A stretch of 64,000 nucleotides of DNA from Perognathus longimembris pacificus (GCF_023159225.1 NC_063161.1:121558958-121622957); one strand, 5' to 3'. Positions 37,440 through 49,299 are shown, numbered from the stretch's first letter. Translations and numbers: made by a program. Notes: generated by a model not told the origin, from the letters alone.

Positions 37440-38960
37440 AGAATTCCCACTGCTCTACATTCTTGACAATACTTGGTCAATATTTTTGGGGTTATTTAGC
37501 TATTGCAATTAGTACATAGTGATATTTCTTGGTAGGTTTAATTTGTATTTACCTCATGACTGATACCATTTGCCCATTAAAACCCCAGATTATTTGTTTT
37601 CAATCAAGTTTTGAGAATTCTTTGTCTTCTGTACACAAGGGCTAACAAATCAACAAATTATATATATATGTTATAATATATATAATTATATATATGTTAT
37701 AGCTATGTTCTCAGTCTCACTTTACATCCCTTAACATTTTTGTAAAGGGCAATATTCAATTTTGACGATGTGTTCTTTTCATGGGATATACTCTGGTGGT
37801 GTGCATAAGAAATCTTTGCTTGACCTGAGGCTACTGGAGTGTATTGCTTTATGACATTATATGTCATTTAAAGACATTCAATCTGTGACTTATTTTGAGC
37901 CATGTTTTTGTGATTCATAAAGATGTCCAATTTTTCTAGCAAAATTTTTGATGGGAAACTATCCTAGTTCTACTGAAAAAAATCTTTGCACATGTATTTA
38001 AAATTAGTTAATATTTATGTGCATTTCTTTCTTTCATTTTGTATGTTTGGGTTTGATTCTTAAATTCTCAATTCTGTCACCTTGGTTGATTTTTCTTCCT
38101 TTGCATGATTATTACATTTTTTGTCATTAGAACTTTGTAATAATTCTTGAAATAAAGTAATTTGGCCTCATCACTTTTTAATGAATTTATTTTTGGCTAT
38201 TATAAGATTATGCATTTGCATGAATTTTTAGGTAGAGTTGACAATTTTGGCTGGAAAAAGGTCTGATGGAATTTTGGTTTTGAAAATTGCATTGAACTTT
38301 GGAATAATTTAGGCAGAATGTCTTAATGACTTAAATCACCAGTGAACATGATGCACTATTTTCTTTTGTTAGTTAATTTCTGTTAGTAAAGGTAAATTTT
38401 TTCACAATTTAATTAAATGTAGGCCCAAGTCTTTCATACTTGGAATTCTACGGGGAGTGAATTTACTTCCTCATTCAATTCATAATTGGATTTTATTTCA
38501 GTTTATAGAAATTTAACCAATTCCCATGTTGACTCTTACACCTTACAAACTCGACAAGCTATTTTGTTTCACTAGTTTACTTTGCAGATTTCACCATGTT
38601 TAAATATATATGGTTATGTAACCTACAAAGAGATAATTATACACAGTCTATTCCAATCTGTATGTCTTTTTCTTGCCTGATTGCATTGACAATACAACGT
38701 TGATTCGAGATAGAGTGGATATTTTTGTATTGATCCTGATCTTAGGGGGAAAAAAACCTCTTCTCTAAAAATTACTAAAATTCTCTAAAAATTACTAATT
38801 ATCATGGTGCTTGCTATAGATTAAGGAAGTTGTTTTTATTCTTATTTTGTCAAAAGTTTCCAATCAGATATAGATGCATGTGTCTCCTTTGCCATAATGC
38901 ATTTATCTTCACCAAACTTTGTTTTTGACTTCAGTTGTAGTACAATTAAAAATATTTATC
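37440..38960 (-). mobile_element. Ancient, decayed L1 ORF2 region
   Basis: Phrases typical of reverse-complement L1 ORF2 survive: tgctctacattcttgacaat at 37452, gatatttcttggtaggttta at about 37520, tttttcttgcctgattgcat at about 38668, and cctgatcttagggggaaa at about 38737. No open frame remains. Confidence 0.65.
37655..37705. repeat. AT-rich palindromic repeat
   Basis: Two tatatatatgttata blocks flank an atatatataatt core and can fold back on themselves. It interrupts the ancient L1. Confidence 0.7.
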
Positions 38961-40016
38961 TTTTCATAGCTGAATAAAGGTGTTTCAATTCATAATATCG
39001 TCTTATTAGTGCAAAACCTATTTTTAAAAAATATTTTCACTTTCGTGTATAGAGACCAATATCATGGCATAATTTTAAGGCAATAGTAACAATAAAATAA
39101 AAGTCAGAAAACCACGCTCAATTCTAGGTAAACGGTTTACTTGCAGAGTTGATCTTTCTGTGTGTGTTAAGAAGCATAACCAATAAATCAGAAAGGACTT
39201 AGAAAGAACATTATTTTTTTCCCCTGGACAATGCACTTTTTATTTGCACAATTCACATAGCATTAATAACTCATTTCTCATATAATGGATGTGAGTTCCA
39301 CAGGTAAAGCTATGTTTTAGGTACCTGTGAAAGGGTTGGGTATTTTATGACTTCTAAGAAGTCAGGAGTTAGGGTGCTAGCACCTTCAGAATCTAAGAGT
39401 CACATCAAAACGAATCAGAGCACTTTTTTCGGGATGCCTTCATTTTTACAGAAGTCCCTAGGATGGTCCCAAGGTAAGCAAACCTCTGTGATAGGGTGTT
39501 TGCATGGGAGGACAATAGGGCAGGCAGAATTCCCAGATTGATTAGCAATGTCTGCCCTGGATGTGGAATGGTAAAAACATCCTCTTACTTGCTCTTTTCC
39601 AGTTAGGATATAAATTGCCCATTAAAGCAGTAGGGTACTAATCTTAAATAGGTTAAAATGACTTTCCCTAATACTTTACAATAGAAGTGTGAGGCGTTTT
39701 GAAACAGCGATCACAATTGATGCCTATAAATACAGCTCCAGGGAAGAACTTCTTAATGCCTTAGAAGCAGCGACATTTGCAAACAGAACACATGATCCCC
39801 ATCTCATAAATAGAAGGCAGGAGGAGAAAATTCCGAATCAACTCCCTGTGGTAGCCCCTGTTTTGATGCAGTCCTAAAATCATTCTAAATCACCCCCTCT
39901 TTCCCACGAAGACAACAACCTTGCTGTCTTCCAAGTTCCTTGACATCTTGGAGACGATCTGCATGACAGAGTATCGAAAAAAAAACAAAAGAAAAGAAAA
40001 AAGAAAAAGAGAACTC
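38961..40016. other. Upstream region of DMRTA1, unique sequence
   Basis: Ends in an A-rich stretch at 39977-40015 (A runs with single C/G interruptions) that looks like a retroposon tail, but the sequence before it (39680-39976) is not one I recognise. Confidence 0.5.
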
Positions 40017-40027
40017 AAAATCCAGAT

Positions 40028-40399
40028 AGTCACCATAGCTTCTATTGTTGATGATCCTCTTGTATCCCCTTCCTGTGGTTGTACCTGCACTATCACTGTA
40101 TCTTATCTGAGTACATTGGACATTGTATATACTGGTATTAGAACTAGGAAACTGAAAGGGAATACCAAAATCGAGAGACACAGGATAAAAAGACAAACGG
40201 CTACAAAAGCACTACTTGCAAAACTGTTTGGTATAAACCAACTGAACGACTTATGGGGGGGAGAGGGAAAAAGGGAGTGTGGGAGGGGGAAATGAGGGAG
40301 GAGGTAACAAACAGTACAAGAAATGTATCCAATGCCTAATGTATGAAACTGTAACCTCTCTGTACATCACTTTGACAATAAATAAGAAAAAAAATTTTA
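40028..40399 (+). mobile_element. Very short L1 3' UTR copy upstream of DMRTA1
   Basis: Contains only L1 3' UTR sequence (cttcctgtggttgtacctgc, ctttgacaataaataag) with an A-rich tail. Target-site duplication aaaatccagat at 40017-40027 and 40400-40410. It ends about 185 bases before the CpG island and has the same orientation as DMRTA1. Confidence 0.88.
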
Positions 40400-40579
40400 A
40401 AAATCCAGATCTTCATACTTGCTTAGGAGAAGTGTGGAGAAGGAACTTCAAAAGTTCCATTTAGGAGGATGCAAAGACTACTTTATAAAATTACATGTTG
40501 CAGAACTCGGGAAGGTAAGTGGTAGTAATCGCTTTGTATGGTATATACACGGAGGTGACGGCTTTTACCTCCTAGAAGG

Positions 40580-41640
40580 ACAGTTTCCAGGGGCTCCCAC
40601 CGCCCCTCCTCCCAGCAGGCCCCCACTCTCCGCCCTGGGCCCTCCCCAGGCTTCCGCCCTGGGCCCGTAGAGGAGTGGGCGGGGCCGCCTCTCTCCGGGG
40701 CATTTGCTCAGCGCAGCCTCCGGGCCCGGGTGCGCGCCTTCAGGCCCGCGGATTCCAGGAGGCTCCTTGGACAGCTGCGCCTCTCGAGCTCCAGGGGCCG
40801 ATCGTCCCCAACAACTCCGAACAGCCAGAGTTTAAATTGGTCGGCGTGTGGGTGGGGGACAACTAAGACCGGTCCTCTAGCCCTTCCACCCCCCTAGCAC
40901 CCCCAGCAGGGTGAGCGGTGGACTGTCACCCACTCCCATCAGGAACTCCGGGCGGAATGGAGCCTCCACCGCGTAGCAGCGGAGACCCCAGCGCGAGCAG
41001 CCGATCCCACCGGACCTCGGGGCTGGCGGCGGCACCTTTGCCCGCATCACCTGTGGTGCCCGTACCCTCGGGGATCCCGGTTCCTCCAGCTTTCTTACGA
41101 ACCCCCAATCTTTTCCTTCGAGCCACCGCTGCCCCAGGAAGCGGGGGCTGCTCGCCGGCTGCGGGGCTGGAGAAGGGGATGGGCGCGGTGGGCTGCGGGT
41201 ACCCCAGGACGCCCAAGTGCGCCCGCTGCCGCAACCACGGCGTGGTGTCGGCGCTCAAGGGCCACAAGCGCTTCTGCCGCTGGCGGGACTGCGCGTGTGC
41301 CAAGTGCACCCTGATCGCCGAGCGCCAGCGCGTCATGGCTGCCCAGGTGGCTCTACGCCGGCAACAGGCGCAGGAAGAGAGCGAAGGTCGAGGGCTGCAG
41401 AGGCTCCTGTACCCCGGACCCTCCGGTACGCGGGGTCCCGCACCTGGAGGCAGCGGCCGAAGCGAGGATCCACAGGCGGCGGCTGCGCTGGGATTGCGGG
41501 CCTGGAGACAGGCGCAGAATCTGGAGATCCCCGCTTTCCAGGTTTTCCAGCAAGACGATGCAGAGTCTAAGCGGGGTGAGCGAGTTGGTTTATTAGTGGG
41601 AGTTTAGCGCCAGAAAACCGTTTCAACGAGAAAAAAAAAT
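40580..41640 (+). promoter_or_regulatory. DMRTA1: CpG island and presumed DMRTA1 promoter/5' UTR
   Basis: There is an abrupt switch from AT-rich intergenic DNA to GC-rich, CpG-rich sequence at about 40585, continuing through exon 1 to about 41640. About 120 bases before the ATG there is a TTTAAA at 40831-40836 overlapping an inverted CCAAT (ATTGG, 40836-40840), followed by GGGTGGGGG GC-box-like sequence. A start site near 40860 would leave a 5' UTR of about 95 bases. The CpG island is directly visible; the precise start site is inference. Confidence 0.7.
40957..41575 (+). CDS. DMRTA1: DMRTA1 coding exon 1 (DM domain)
   Basis: The start is ATG at 40957, in a good Kozak context (G at -3, G at +4). 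The open frame extends upstream to 40918, but that codon is GTG with no in-frame ATG above 40957, so 40957 is the start. The exon encodes residues 1-206 plus one base and ends in phase 1 at a GT donor (41576-41577, sequence GTGAGC). It is very GC-rich, unlike exon 2. The stretch before the DM domain ([11 protein letters not shown]) is short; from memory the human protein has a longer alanine tract there, which would help explain the smaller size. Confidence 0.95.
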
Positions 41641-44600
41641 CTTTAAAACGCAAAGCAGCGCCCCGGGGTGGGGGTGGGGTGGGAGGGATGAAAAGAAGCA
41701 CTTGAGAGTTGTGGGAAAACACTTTGTGACGTGGGTAATTGTGAGGGTGAAGAGACCCACTATGGTCTTTCTGCTAGTTCCTCGGGTGATCGGAAAAGAC
41801 AAGGAAAAGGAAGCTTGAGCGAGATAACAACTGAGCCATTGGCCCCAGCACCCACCTTGCTTTGAGTAGGGCCCAGTTGCCTTTGAAGTGGGCTTTCCTC
41901 AGAAAGTTTAGTGAGAGGCGCTGGGTTTTGAGCGCAATGGACATCTTGCCCAGTTATAAAAGTGACTTTTTCTGATTTTGTGTGGGAAATTATTGGTCGG
42001 TAGAAAAATGCAGTTCTTTGCTTTTGTGGCCACAAACTTTTGGTGCCTTATTAGAAATGGGAAAGAGATTGAAATCTGCTAACCTGCCTTTTTATTTTTT
42101 CCTCTCTTTATTTTATTTTTTTTTAATCTCTTTAACCACTCCCCACATCTCTTAGCCTCCAAAAGTGTAGAAAGCTCTGTCATTTGAAGTTTCAGTTAAC
42201 CTTACAGGAAACACTGGGGTGTTGAAGATTTGTGAGGTCCTTAGTAAGAATTTAAAAGCCTAACGTATAAAATGGTATATCCAAAAAGTTTTATTTAACC
42301 TTTGCCTCTTATTTATTGACTACAAATTCATTAGCACACAAATTCCATCTGTATTTTACTAAGTTATGGCCAAGTGAACTGTTCTTGCTAATGTGAACCT
42401 CGAATCTTCTGTGAGTTTCACGGCTCTTCTCAAGGCCTACCAACACTGAAAATGTCTTTTCAGTCTTTTTTGTAAACATCCCAACCAGGTTGTTTCACAA
42501 AAAAGCCTTGAAAAGGATTTGATAAGTTATCCCTTGGGAACATTTCCTAGACTGTGAAAGTTGCAGATCTCAATGAATGACAGAATGTACTTGGAAAATG
42601 AACATCTTTATTGAAATATGGCATATTATTTCACACACATCCTGTGTTTCAGTAGGTAAAATGGAGTATAACTAACTGCATCTCACAAAAAATCAGGGAA
42701 GGCTGATGAGAAAGATCACTAAGAAAGAGAAACAGCAAGAGAGAAGTAAATGTTAGCATTCCTCAAACGAAACTGATGGCCACAGATGGCTGATGGCACT
42801 GGCTTCTGTGCATTTTTGGTACCACATTGTTCTGTTTTATGGGGATTAAATAGGGATTATATACCTATATTCTGGCCTCAATTGACACTTCCACAGGAGA
42901 GGGCCAGCTTAGCTCTCTAAATTGAGTACTTCTAAAACAACATTTATGAACTGCAGTAAGATAAATTATTCATTCATTAGGCTAAAATCAACAATAATTC
43001 AGAGGTGAATAAGATTTTCCTATACAAAATAACAATATATATGCACATATATATCTGTGTATCTGTATCTACACTAAAAGACATTGGAAGTGGTAAATAA
43101 GGAAATAGAAGTTGAAAGAAAAGATGAAAAAGGCATTTTAATTTTAAAATAGTTTATGTAATCAGTATTTCTTTCCATATATTGTACTAGGAAGGCAAAG
43201 GCCTTGCTACTTTTATGTATACATCACAGTGGAGAGGAAGTTTTGGTGTTTATAAGTAAAATGTAAGGGAGTCCTATGCCAAGCATTTTCCACTTGGTTG
43301 ACTTCATTTGGAAACTTCATTCAAAGTTGAAAACAGCAGTGTCTTTATAATCTTGCAATAGTTACATTCTTTCATCATATCTCTGCTAAAACAACATTTT
43401 TGACCCTCAAAGGACTGAATTGTATACACTTACTTTATCTTTAAAGAAAAACTAGACAGTTGTTTGGAATTAAGGACCACTCCTTAAGAAAACTGGAGAA
43501 AAAACACAAGAGTGCTGTAAATCTCATGGTAGTAGATGGTTGTTTAGGTAGTATTTATTTTTTTGTATTCATGACCTTTGTAGACAAAGAAAGTCATCCA
43601 AAAGTACCCTGAGCTATGGCTTTTGGATGATTTCCTCTTCTAAGGATAAAATATATTTGTAGAGTAAGAGGAAATACAAACCCAAACAAAAACCATTTAG
43701 TGAGTATGTACTTTATTATTGTTTTCCAGGTGTTAGCATGGCAACATTATTAATTAATAGACTTAACATACTAAAATAGAAAAGTCAGGTTTTTTTTACA
43801 TGTAAAAATATTTTGAGAAAATTCCCCATCATATTGGGAGAAGGGTTTGATGTGAAGCAAATTAATACATTGTTTTTGTTACAAGACACGGAGTGTCCAT
43901 AGAGACCTACAGTGAAGTTCATAGCTTCCTCTTAGAAACAATTTGTCTTAAAACTCTTGATTTTAAATTGTATTTTTATTATCTTTAAGTAGCTGTGCAA
44001 AGGGATTACCATTCAACATGTTAGTTTATGAGTACAACGCATCTTAATCAATATCACTCCTTTCATTGTAAAACTCCTTTCTTAATATTCACATTATATG
44101 GGAAGGAAAACTACATATTTTACAAGGGATTATGAAAAATACCAAGTCTTTATTTCTGATATGAAATATGCAGGCCTATTATGATGTGAGCTGGATACAG
44201 AATGAGTCACTGCTGACTTCAAATTTAAAACCAAAATGAACATTTCCCCCCACATCCTTTGAATGATTTAATTGGAACTTGAAGTGTGAGCACACACACA
44301 AGAAAACAGATCAGTGACAATCAGCATTAGTTACTAACTAAAATATTTAATATAACCAAAATTTTTTTTAATTTTTGACTTATGATTTAAACCTAACTTG
44401 ACATATTAGTATGGAAAAATAACATCTATGTACCCAAACTTGGCAGACATTTAGGAAAGTCCTAAACTTCCAAGGTGAGGCAAGTGTGTTATGAGTGATG
44501 TTGTGGTTACACTGGTAACATCAATACTTGTGGGTAACAACAGGCTCTCTCCTCTGATTTCCTAACTATGACTTGCATTTACATGTTGCTTGTCTTTATG

Positions 44601-45661
44601 ATCTTGAAATGACATAGGAAATAGCATTTTTCCACTTTTCCAGCACAGGAAAATTTGGAATGATCTTTATATTTGAGTTATTTATTAAAATGTTTTAGCA
44701 CAAATAAATATTGATAATGTATTTTGACTGAATAGGTTATTTTTGAGTGCACAATAGCAGGTTCTGGCAACAACATTCCTTTATTTGATTCCCTTTTCTT
44801 TTCTTTTCTGCAGAACAAGAAGACAGTAAATATGACTCATGCCAGAGTGGACAAGAAGATCTGGTCCCCAAGACACATCACATTTCTCTGAGATCATCTC
44901 CTCAGTCTAAAGTAATCACTGGGAAACAAAGTATAGGGCCATCTATTTCAGAGCATTCAAATATGCATGGTAGTCTTCTGTTGCCTAGTCCAGGAGACCA
45001 GTCTGGAGGAGAAGACAGCCCTAGGTCCTTATCATCCTCTGATCTGGAGTCAGGAACTGAAAGTGAGTGGGCCAGAGACTGTTTTGCTATCAAAGCCAAC
45101 CTTTCTACAGGGTCTTCAAGCTCAAGAGACCCTCTTGGTATTCTTACCAAGATTTTCCCAAGTTACAAACGCAGCAGACTAGAAGGAATCCTACAGTTCT
45201 GCAAAGGAGATGTGGTCCAAGCCATTGAACAGGTCTTGAATGGGAAAGAACACAAGCCAGATATCAGGGATCTTCCATGCTCAGGAGATTTGGAAAATAC
45301 GGCTTTTCAAAGAGCTTCAAATTTTAGTCTAGCTGGAATTGGTTTTGGAACTGTTGGTAACAAATCTGCTTTCTCTCCTCTTCAATCCACATCTTCTTCT
45401 TACGGAGCTGATTCAGGTCTCTACAGCCTAAGTCCTAGACTAGCTTTTAGTCCATTGCGACTGGCATATTCTTCTCCTGGCCGAGGGCTAGCTGGTTTTA
45501 TGTCTCCCTACCTAACACCTGGGTTGGTTCCAGCAGTGCCTTTCCGGCCAGCTTTGGATTATGCCTTCTCAGGAATGATTAGAGATACTTCCTATCTTCC
45601 CAGTAAAAACACAATCACTGGTGGTAGGCTGTATTTCAGACCCAATCAGGACAGTCTGTAA
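40957..45661 (+). CDS. DMRTA1: DMRTA1: doublesex/mab-3-related transcription factor A1, join(40957..41575, 44814..45661)
   Basis: This is a nuclear DNA-binding transcription factor of the DMRT family (DMRT4/DMRTA1). The two coding exons give 619 + 848 bases, or 488 residues plus TAA. The N-terminal part is Pro/Ser/Ala-rich. The DM domain spans about residues 85-131, with intertwined zinc-ligand residues C88, C91, H94, H103, C107, C112, C114 and C117, followed by the basic recognition helix ([17 protein letters not shown]). Exon 2 has a Ser-rich linker ([11 protein letters not shown]) and the DMA domain at about residues 312-350 ([10 protein letters not shown]...QVLNG). It ends in a conserved Pro/Tyr/Ser-rich tail containing [17 protein letters not shown]1 rather than DMRTA2 or DMRT3 is inferred from the two-exon structure and the exon 2 and tail wording, which closely match the mammalian DMRTA1 I know. 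Length is near the roughly 500 residues of the human protein. Known family roles are in gonad, brain and olfactory development. No inactivating change is visible. Confidence 0.96.
41576..44813 (+). other. DMRTA1: DMRTA1 intron 1 (3238 bp)
   Basis: A GT-AG intron. The first 65 bases continue the CpG island. The remainder is AT-rich and contains no recognisable B1, ID or IDL-Geo insertion, only one old L1 3' UTR-like fragment near 43965-44100. Reading through the donor gives an in-frame stop at 41605-41607. Confidence 0.9.
43965..44100 (-). mobile_element. Old L1 3' UTR fragment in the DMRTA1 intron
   Basis: tttttattatctttaagtag, gagtacaacgcatcttaatc and aatatcactcc parallel 30970-31070. Diverged. 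Confidence 0.5.
44814..45661 (+). CDS. DMRTA1: DMRTA1 coding exon 2 (DMA domain and C-terminus)
   Basis: The acceptor is a pyrimidine tract ending TTTTCTGCAG at 44813. The exon opens with two bases that complete a split Glu codon (residue 207), then reads [15 protein letters not shown] in frame. The DMA domain lies around 44979+150 to about 45245 (residues 312-350). TAA is at 45659-45661. Base composition is about average, and the frame across the junction is uninterrupted. Confidence 0.95.
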
Positions 45662-46000
45662 TGGATCTGCCTATTCTCTTGTTTTAGAACATTTCTAGGA
45701 TTATTGCAACACAAACATGCTAGGCCTTAAGAAATGCTATATTTTGGGCAGCAATGTTATAGACTTTAGATTTGAAGACTCTTCTTTAGCATTTATTAAA
45801 CAAAAGCATTTGAACTTTACTGTGCCTTGAATAAAGCCATTTCAGGAACTATGTTTACTTCAATGAATTTTTCTCTTGAATTATTATTTGTATAGATTCT
45901 ATTTTAAAACCATACTTGTTTTTATTGTATTGAAAATTTGTGCTTATAGTAAAATGTTTATAGTTGCAAAGAGCAATCTAGTATAATAAAAATGAATCAA
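45662..46000 (+). terminator. DMRTA1: DMRTA1 3' UTR with two polyadenylation signals
   Basis: Canonical AATAAA hexamers occur at 45830-45835, 169 bases after the stop, and at 45985-45990. T-rich sequence follows the first (TTTTTCTC near 45880). Use of either site is inferred, not shown. Confidence 0.55.
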
Positions 46001-46671
46001 GAGGCACACATTTAAAAATTGATTTAATTCTAAATAATTATTGTTCTAAAACTATTGCATTTTTTTGTTCTGTATTCACAGAACAGCAAAATGTCAAAAA
46101 ATTTAAGACACATTTTATTTGCAGACAAGTCAGTAGTAAGACCAAAATTTAATTTGATCTCATTGCTTTTTAGAGTGTCCATTTTTTCCCTCAGCTACTA
46201 TTTATAATTTTAAAAAGTGCAAAGAAAATCTTAGTTAATTTTTTTGAGTTAAACTAAAACGTATTAAGTAAATAAAATGAAAGTTCGCCATCTTCTGGCC
46301 ACTATCATTAATTTCAGTTTAGTTCCACATAATGAGTTAGAACTCACGGTTTCTTAAGTAGTATAAGTTAACAAATTTGGAAATAATTTTTTATTATGCT
46401 AAAATAAAGTTTTCATAATGTACAGTGAGTTGCTGTTTCTATTGTGGATAATTATTTTAATATTTGTGCTTATGTTTGCATACAGGGAATATCTTTTTCC
46501 ATTTGTTTGAGGCAAGAATGGGGCATCCATTCTCAAAGGTAAAAATAATTTTATTCAGAAAAGCAAACTAAATGACCAGAAAAAATATTGATTGGTTCTA
46601 TAGAGATGATGTTTAATCTCTCAAGGAGAAATATAAGACATCTAAAGGGAGATAATTATTTTAAAACTTAC
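46001..46671. other. Downstream flank of DMRTA1
   Basis: AT-rich, containing the weak CTCF-like motif at 46285. No gene or repeat seen. Confidence 0.55.
46285..46298 (-). promoter_or_regulatory. Possible CTCF-like motif
   Basis: The minus strand reads CCAGAAGATGGCGA, which by eye matches about 12 of 14 positions of the CTCF core (CCASYAGRKGGCRS). It lies about 640 bases past the DMRTA1 stop. Motif only; binding is unknown. Confidence 0.3.
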
Positions 46672-46859
46672 TGCCACACCTGAGACTTGAACTCAGGGTC
46701 TGAGCACTATTCCTGACTTCTTTTTGATTAAGGCTGGCACTCTACCTCTTGAGCCTCAGCTCTGCTTCCGGCTTTTATGTTTATGTGGTGCTAAGGAATT
46801 GAACCCAGGTCTTCATGTATGCTAGGCAAGCACTCTACCCCTAAGCCACAGTCCCAGCC
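46672..46859 (-). mobile_element. IDL-Geo SINE (older copy)
   Basis: Diverged Geo followed by IDL, ending gtcccagcc. No poly-T is preserved. It is the first SINE downstream of DMRTA1. Confidence 0.85.
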
Positions 46860-47690
46860 TTGAAGTTTTCTTAGTATTTTTTTTTTTTAAGACAGGAACT
46901 TCATTGTTCTTGTTAGGATTAAATGAAAACTAGCTATGTATGAATTGCAGCTATTTCAAACAAGGTACAAAGTATGGACCACTAAAGATATCTTGATTAA
47001 TATGTGTGTGTCTTTTCTATATAAGCCAATAAGAATATACTTCTATAGCATATTTTACCAGAAAATATCGAACTACTACAGATTATCTGGTGCTGATTTA
47101 GGATACACATGTGTTTAATAATTATGTATTGATTTTAATGTTGTATGATATAAAAGCTACTGTAAAATTATGATGTATTCAATATTTCATTGTTAAAAAA
47201 GCTTAGAGATTCTGAGCACACACTATAGTACAATGCTTGGAAAGTAGTTGATATTTAATTAATACATTCCAAGTGCAGAAATTATTTTGATGATAGTTTT
47301 TCTGAGACTGGTAAAAGAGCTGCACAAAATGGCCCCTCATCACACTGTTTTGCACAAAATTTCAAGTTTTCTTCTCTTAAGTGCTGTTTTGATTATAATC
47401 CTTGGCGAGTCTGAAGTTGATTCTATTGTATTCATCAGTTTATTGAATTATACTTTTTAAAATGCCTTGGACCCTGTAGAAGCTATTAAATACAAAATAT
47501 AACACTCTACAGAAAGTTACCTGATAGAAATTGGATTAAAATATACTATTTCCACTTACTGGGTTTCTTCTTTTGTTTACCTGATGGTGAGCATGCATCC
47601 ATAGGAGAAATTGATTTGCTTTTGAACTGAGAACAGTCCTTTGGGAGGAATATACACAATCTAAGAGTATGTTTTACAATTTTAAGTTTT

Positions 47691-47901
47691 TTTTTTTTTT
47701 TTTTTTTTTGGCCAGTCCTGGGCCTTGGACTCAGGGTCTGAGCACTCTCCCTGGCTTCTTCCCGCTCAAGGCTAGCACTCCGCCACTTGAGCCACAGCGC
47801 CGCTTCTGGCCGTTTTCTGTATATGTGGTGCTGGGGAATCGAACCTAGGGCCTCGTGTATCCGAGGCAGGCACTCTTGCCACTAGGCTATATCCCCAGCC
47901 C
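47691..47901 (-). mobile_element. IDL-Geo SINE (young, CpG-rich subfamily)
   Basis: Perfect target-site duplication tacaattttaagtttt at 47675-47690 and 47902-47917, with a long poly-T tract. Intact A and B boxes on the minus strand. Confidence 0.95.
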
Positions 47902-47989
47902 TACAATTTTAAGTTTTAAATGAGTCTACATGATGCTGGAACAGTATATACTCTTGATAGTACTTTTCGGACTTGATCTTATAGAATAG

Positions 47990-48220
47990 GTCATTACTCA
48001 ATCTGATACATAGATAGTACAGAAGTTGAGGCTCAGAAGACTCATAGTTAATAATATGAGTAATCAAGAAGTGGAGATGTTTAACTTTGGTAATTTCAGA
48101 CTATTTGGCATATAAGGGTTAGAATTCATTTTTGTGTTGTTCCTTTACAGTGTAACAGAGTGTCTGATACACAATAGGTGACATAAATTTTTCATTGGTT
48201 GAATTTCATAAATAAAGGTA
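47990..48220. mobile_element. Two MIR-like relics
   Basis: 48025-48065 (gttgaggctcagaagactca) looks reverse-complement MIR. 48145-48215 (gagtgtctgatacacaatag) looks like a plus-strand MIR/L2 tail. Both weak. Confidence 0.3.
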
Positions 48221-49084
48221 AGTGTTAAATTAGGAATTTGTTTGGTCATCAGCTGTTTTTAAAGCATGTGCACTAAGTCAGATGCAAAAATTGAGAGAAC
48301 TAACACAGAAGATTTAGTCATGGATTATTCCCAGTTCATATTACCACATGTAGAAAAACCAGTGAACTAATCAACCAAGATGAGGACCTTTGACAAGTGT
48401 GTTCTTTGTAATTAATGTCAATGCTGGAGACCCAAACTCCTAAACCACCAATTTTGGGCAAAAAGGAAGAGAAGAAAAGATGATAAAACTTAACCATATG
48501 ACCAGATTGAGCTGGATTTATTTCATACACTGTAGTGAGAACACACATGTCCAAATCTCAATAAAGAGAGAATTTAGAAGAACCAAAGGAATGACAATTT
48601 CACAGCTAGCAGCTGTCCAACAGTGGAATAGTTGTCTTGAGTGGTAATACATCCAGTTATTGAAAATATGCTATAGAAAGTATCAGAGACTTGATTGATA
48701 CATTTTAGATGATAGAATCACTTGTGAGCTAATCAGAGAAAAGTAAATATCAGATAAATAAATGAGTAAGTTCCATTCTAGGACCACAAACATGGAAATG
48801 CTCAGCAACTATTTGTCAATAATACAATGCAGTTTTGCTCATCAGAGCTTTTCCAATATAGTAGCCTGGGAGAACGTGAAGAAGGAAGAACTACAGAATA
48901 GAGCATCTTTTACAAGTGATTCAGACCAATAGAGGTTAGCAGGAGCTATACAAGTGATAGGAGGTTTCTAACAGAACCTAGAAGGACACTGAAGATGAAC
49001 TTTGATATAATTTCCATGAAGCACACCCCAATTATTCCTAGAAGGAACATTTACTTTGGAACTGAAGAAGCCTAGCATGGATTC

Positions 49085-49240
49085 AACAGTGGTATAACTT
49101 GGAAATAGTGTATACCTTATTTAGGTATTTGTTTCTTCTTAGTAAAACAGGGATAATAATATCTAGCCAGCAAGAACCAGAGAGATAAAAGGTAGTTTAC
49201 GAAACTGCAGAGGACAATAACGCTTATATGTTGGGTGCTA
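49085..49240 (+). mobile_element. MIR-like relic
   Basis: gtttcttcttagtaaaacag and ggataataatatctagcc fit the MIR 3' core. It lies beside the strong CTCF-like motif at 49288. Confidence 0.4.
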
Positions 49241-49287
49241 GCTAAATAACTCTCGCTGTTATTGCTTCGTATTAAGATATTATCTTT

Positions 49288-49299
49288 GCCCCCTGGTGG
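49288..49299 (-). promoter_or_regulatory. Strong CTCF-like motif
   Basis: The minus strand reads CCACCAGGGGGC, an exact match to the conserved CTCF core. It is 3.6 kb downstream of DMRTA1, next to a MIR-like relic. Occupancy cannot be told from sequence. Confidence 0.5.

Noticed and set aside
40918..40956. N-terminal extension of DMRTA1
   Set aside because: It begins with GTG and has no ATG; the first in-frame ATG is 40957.
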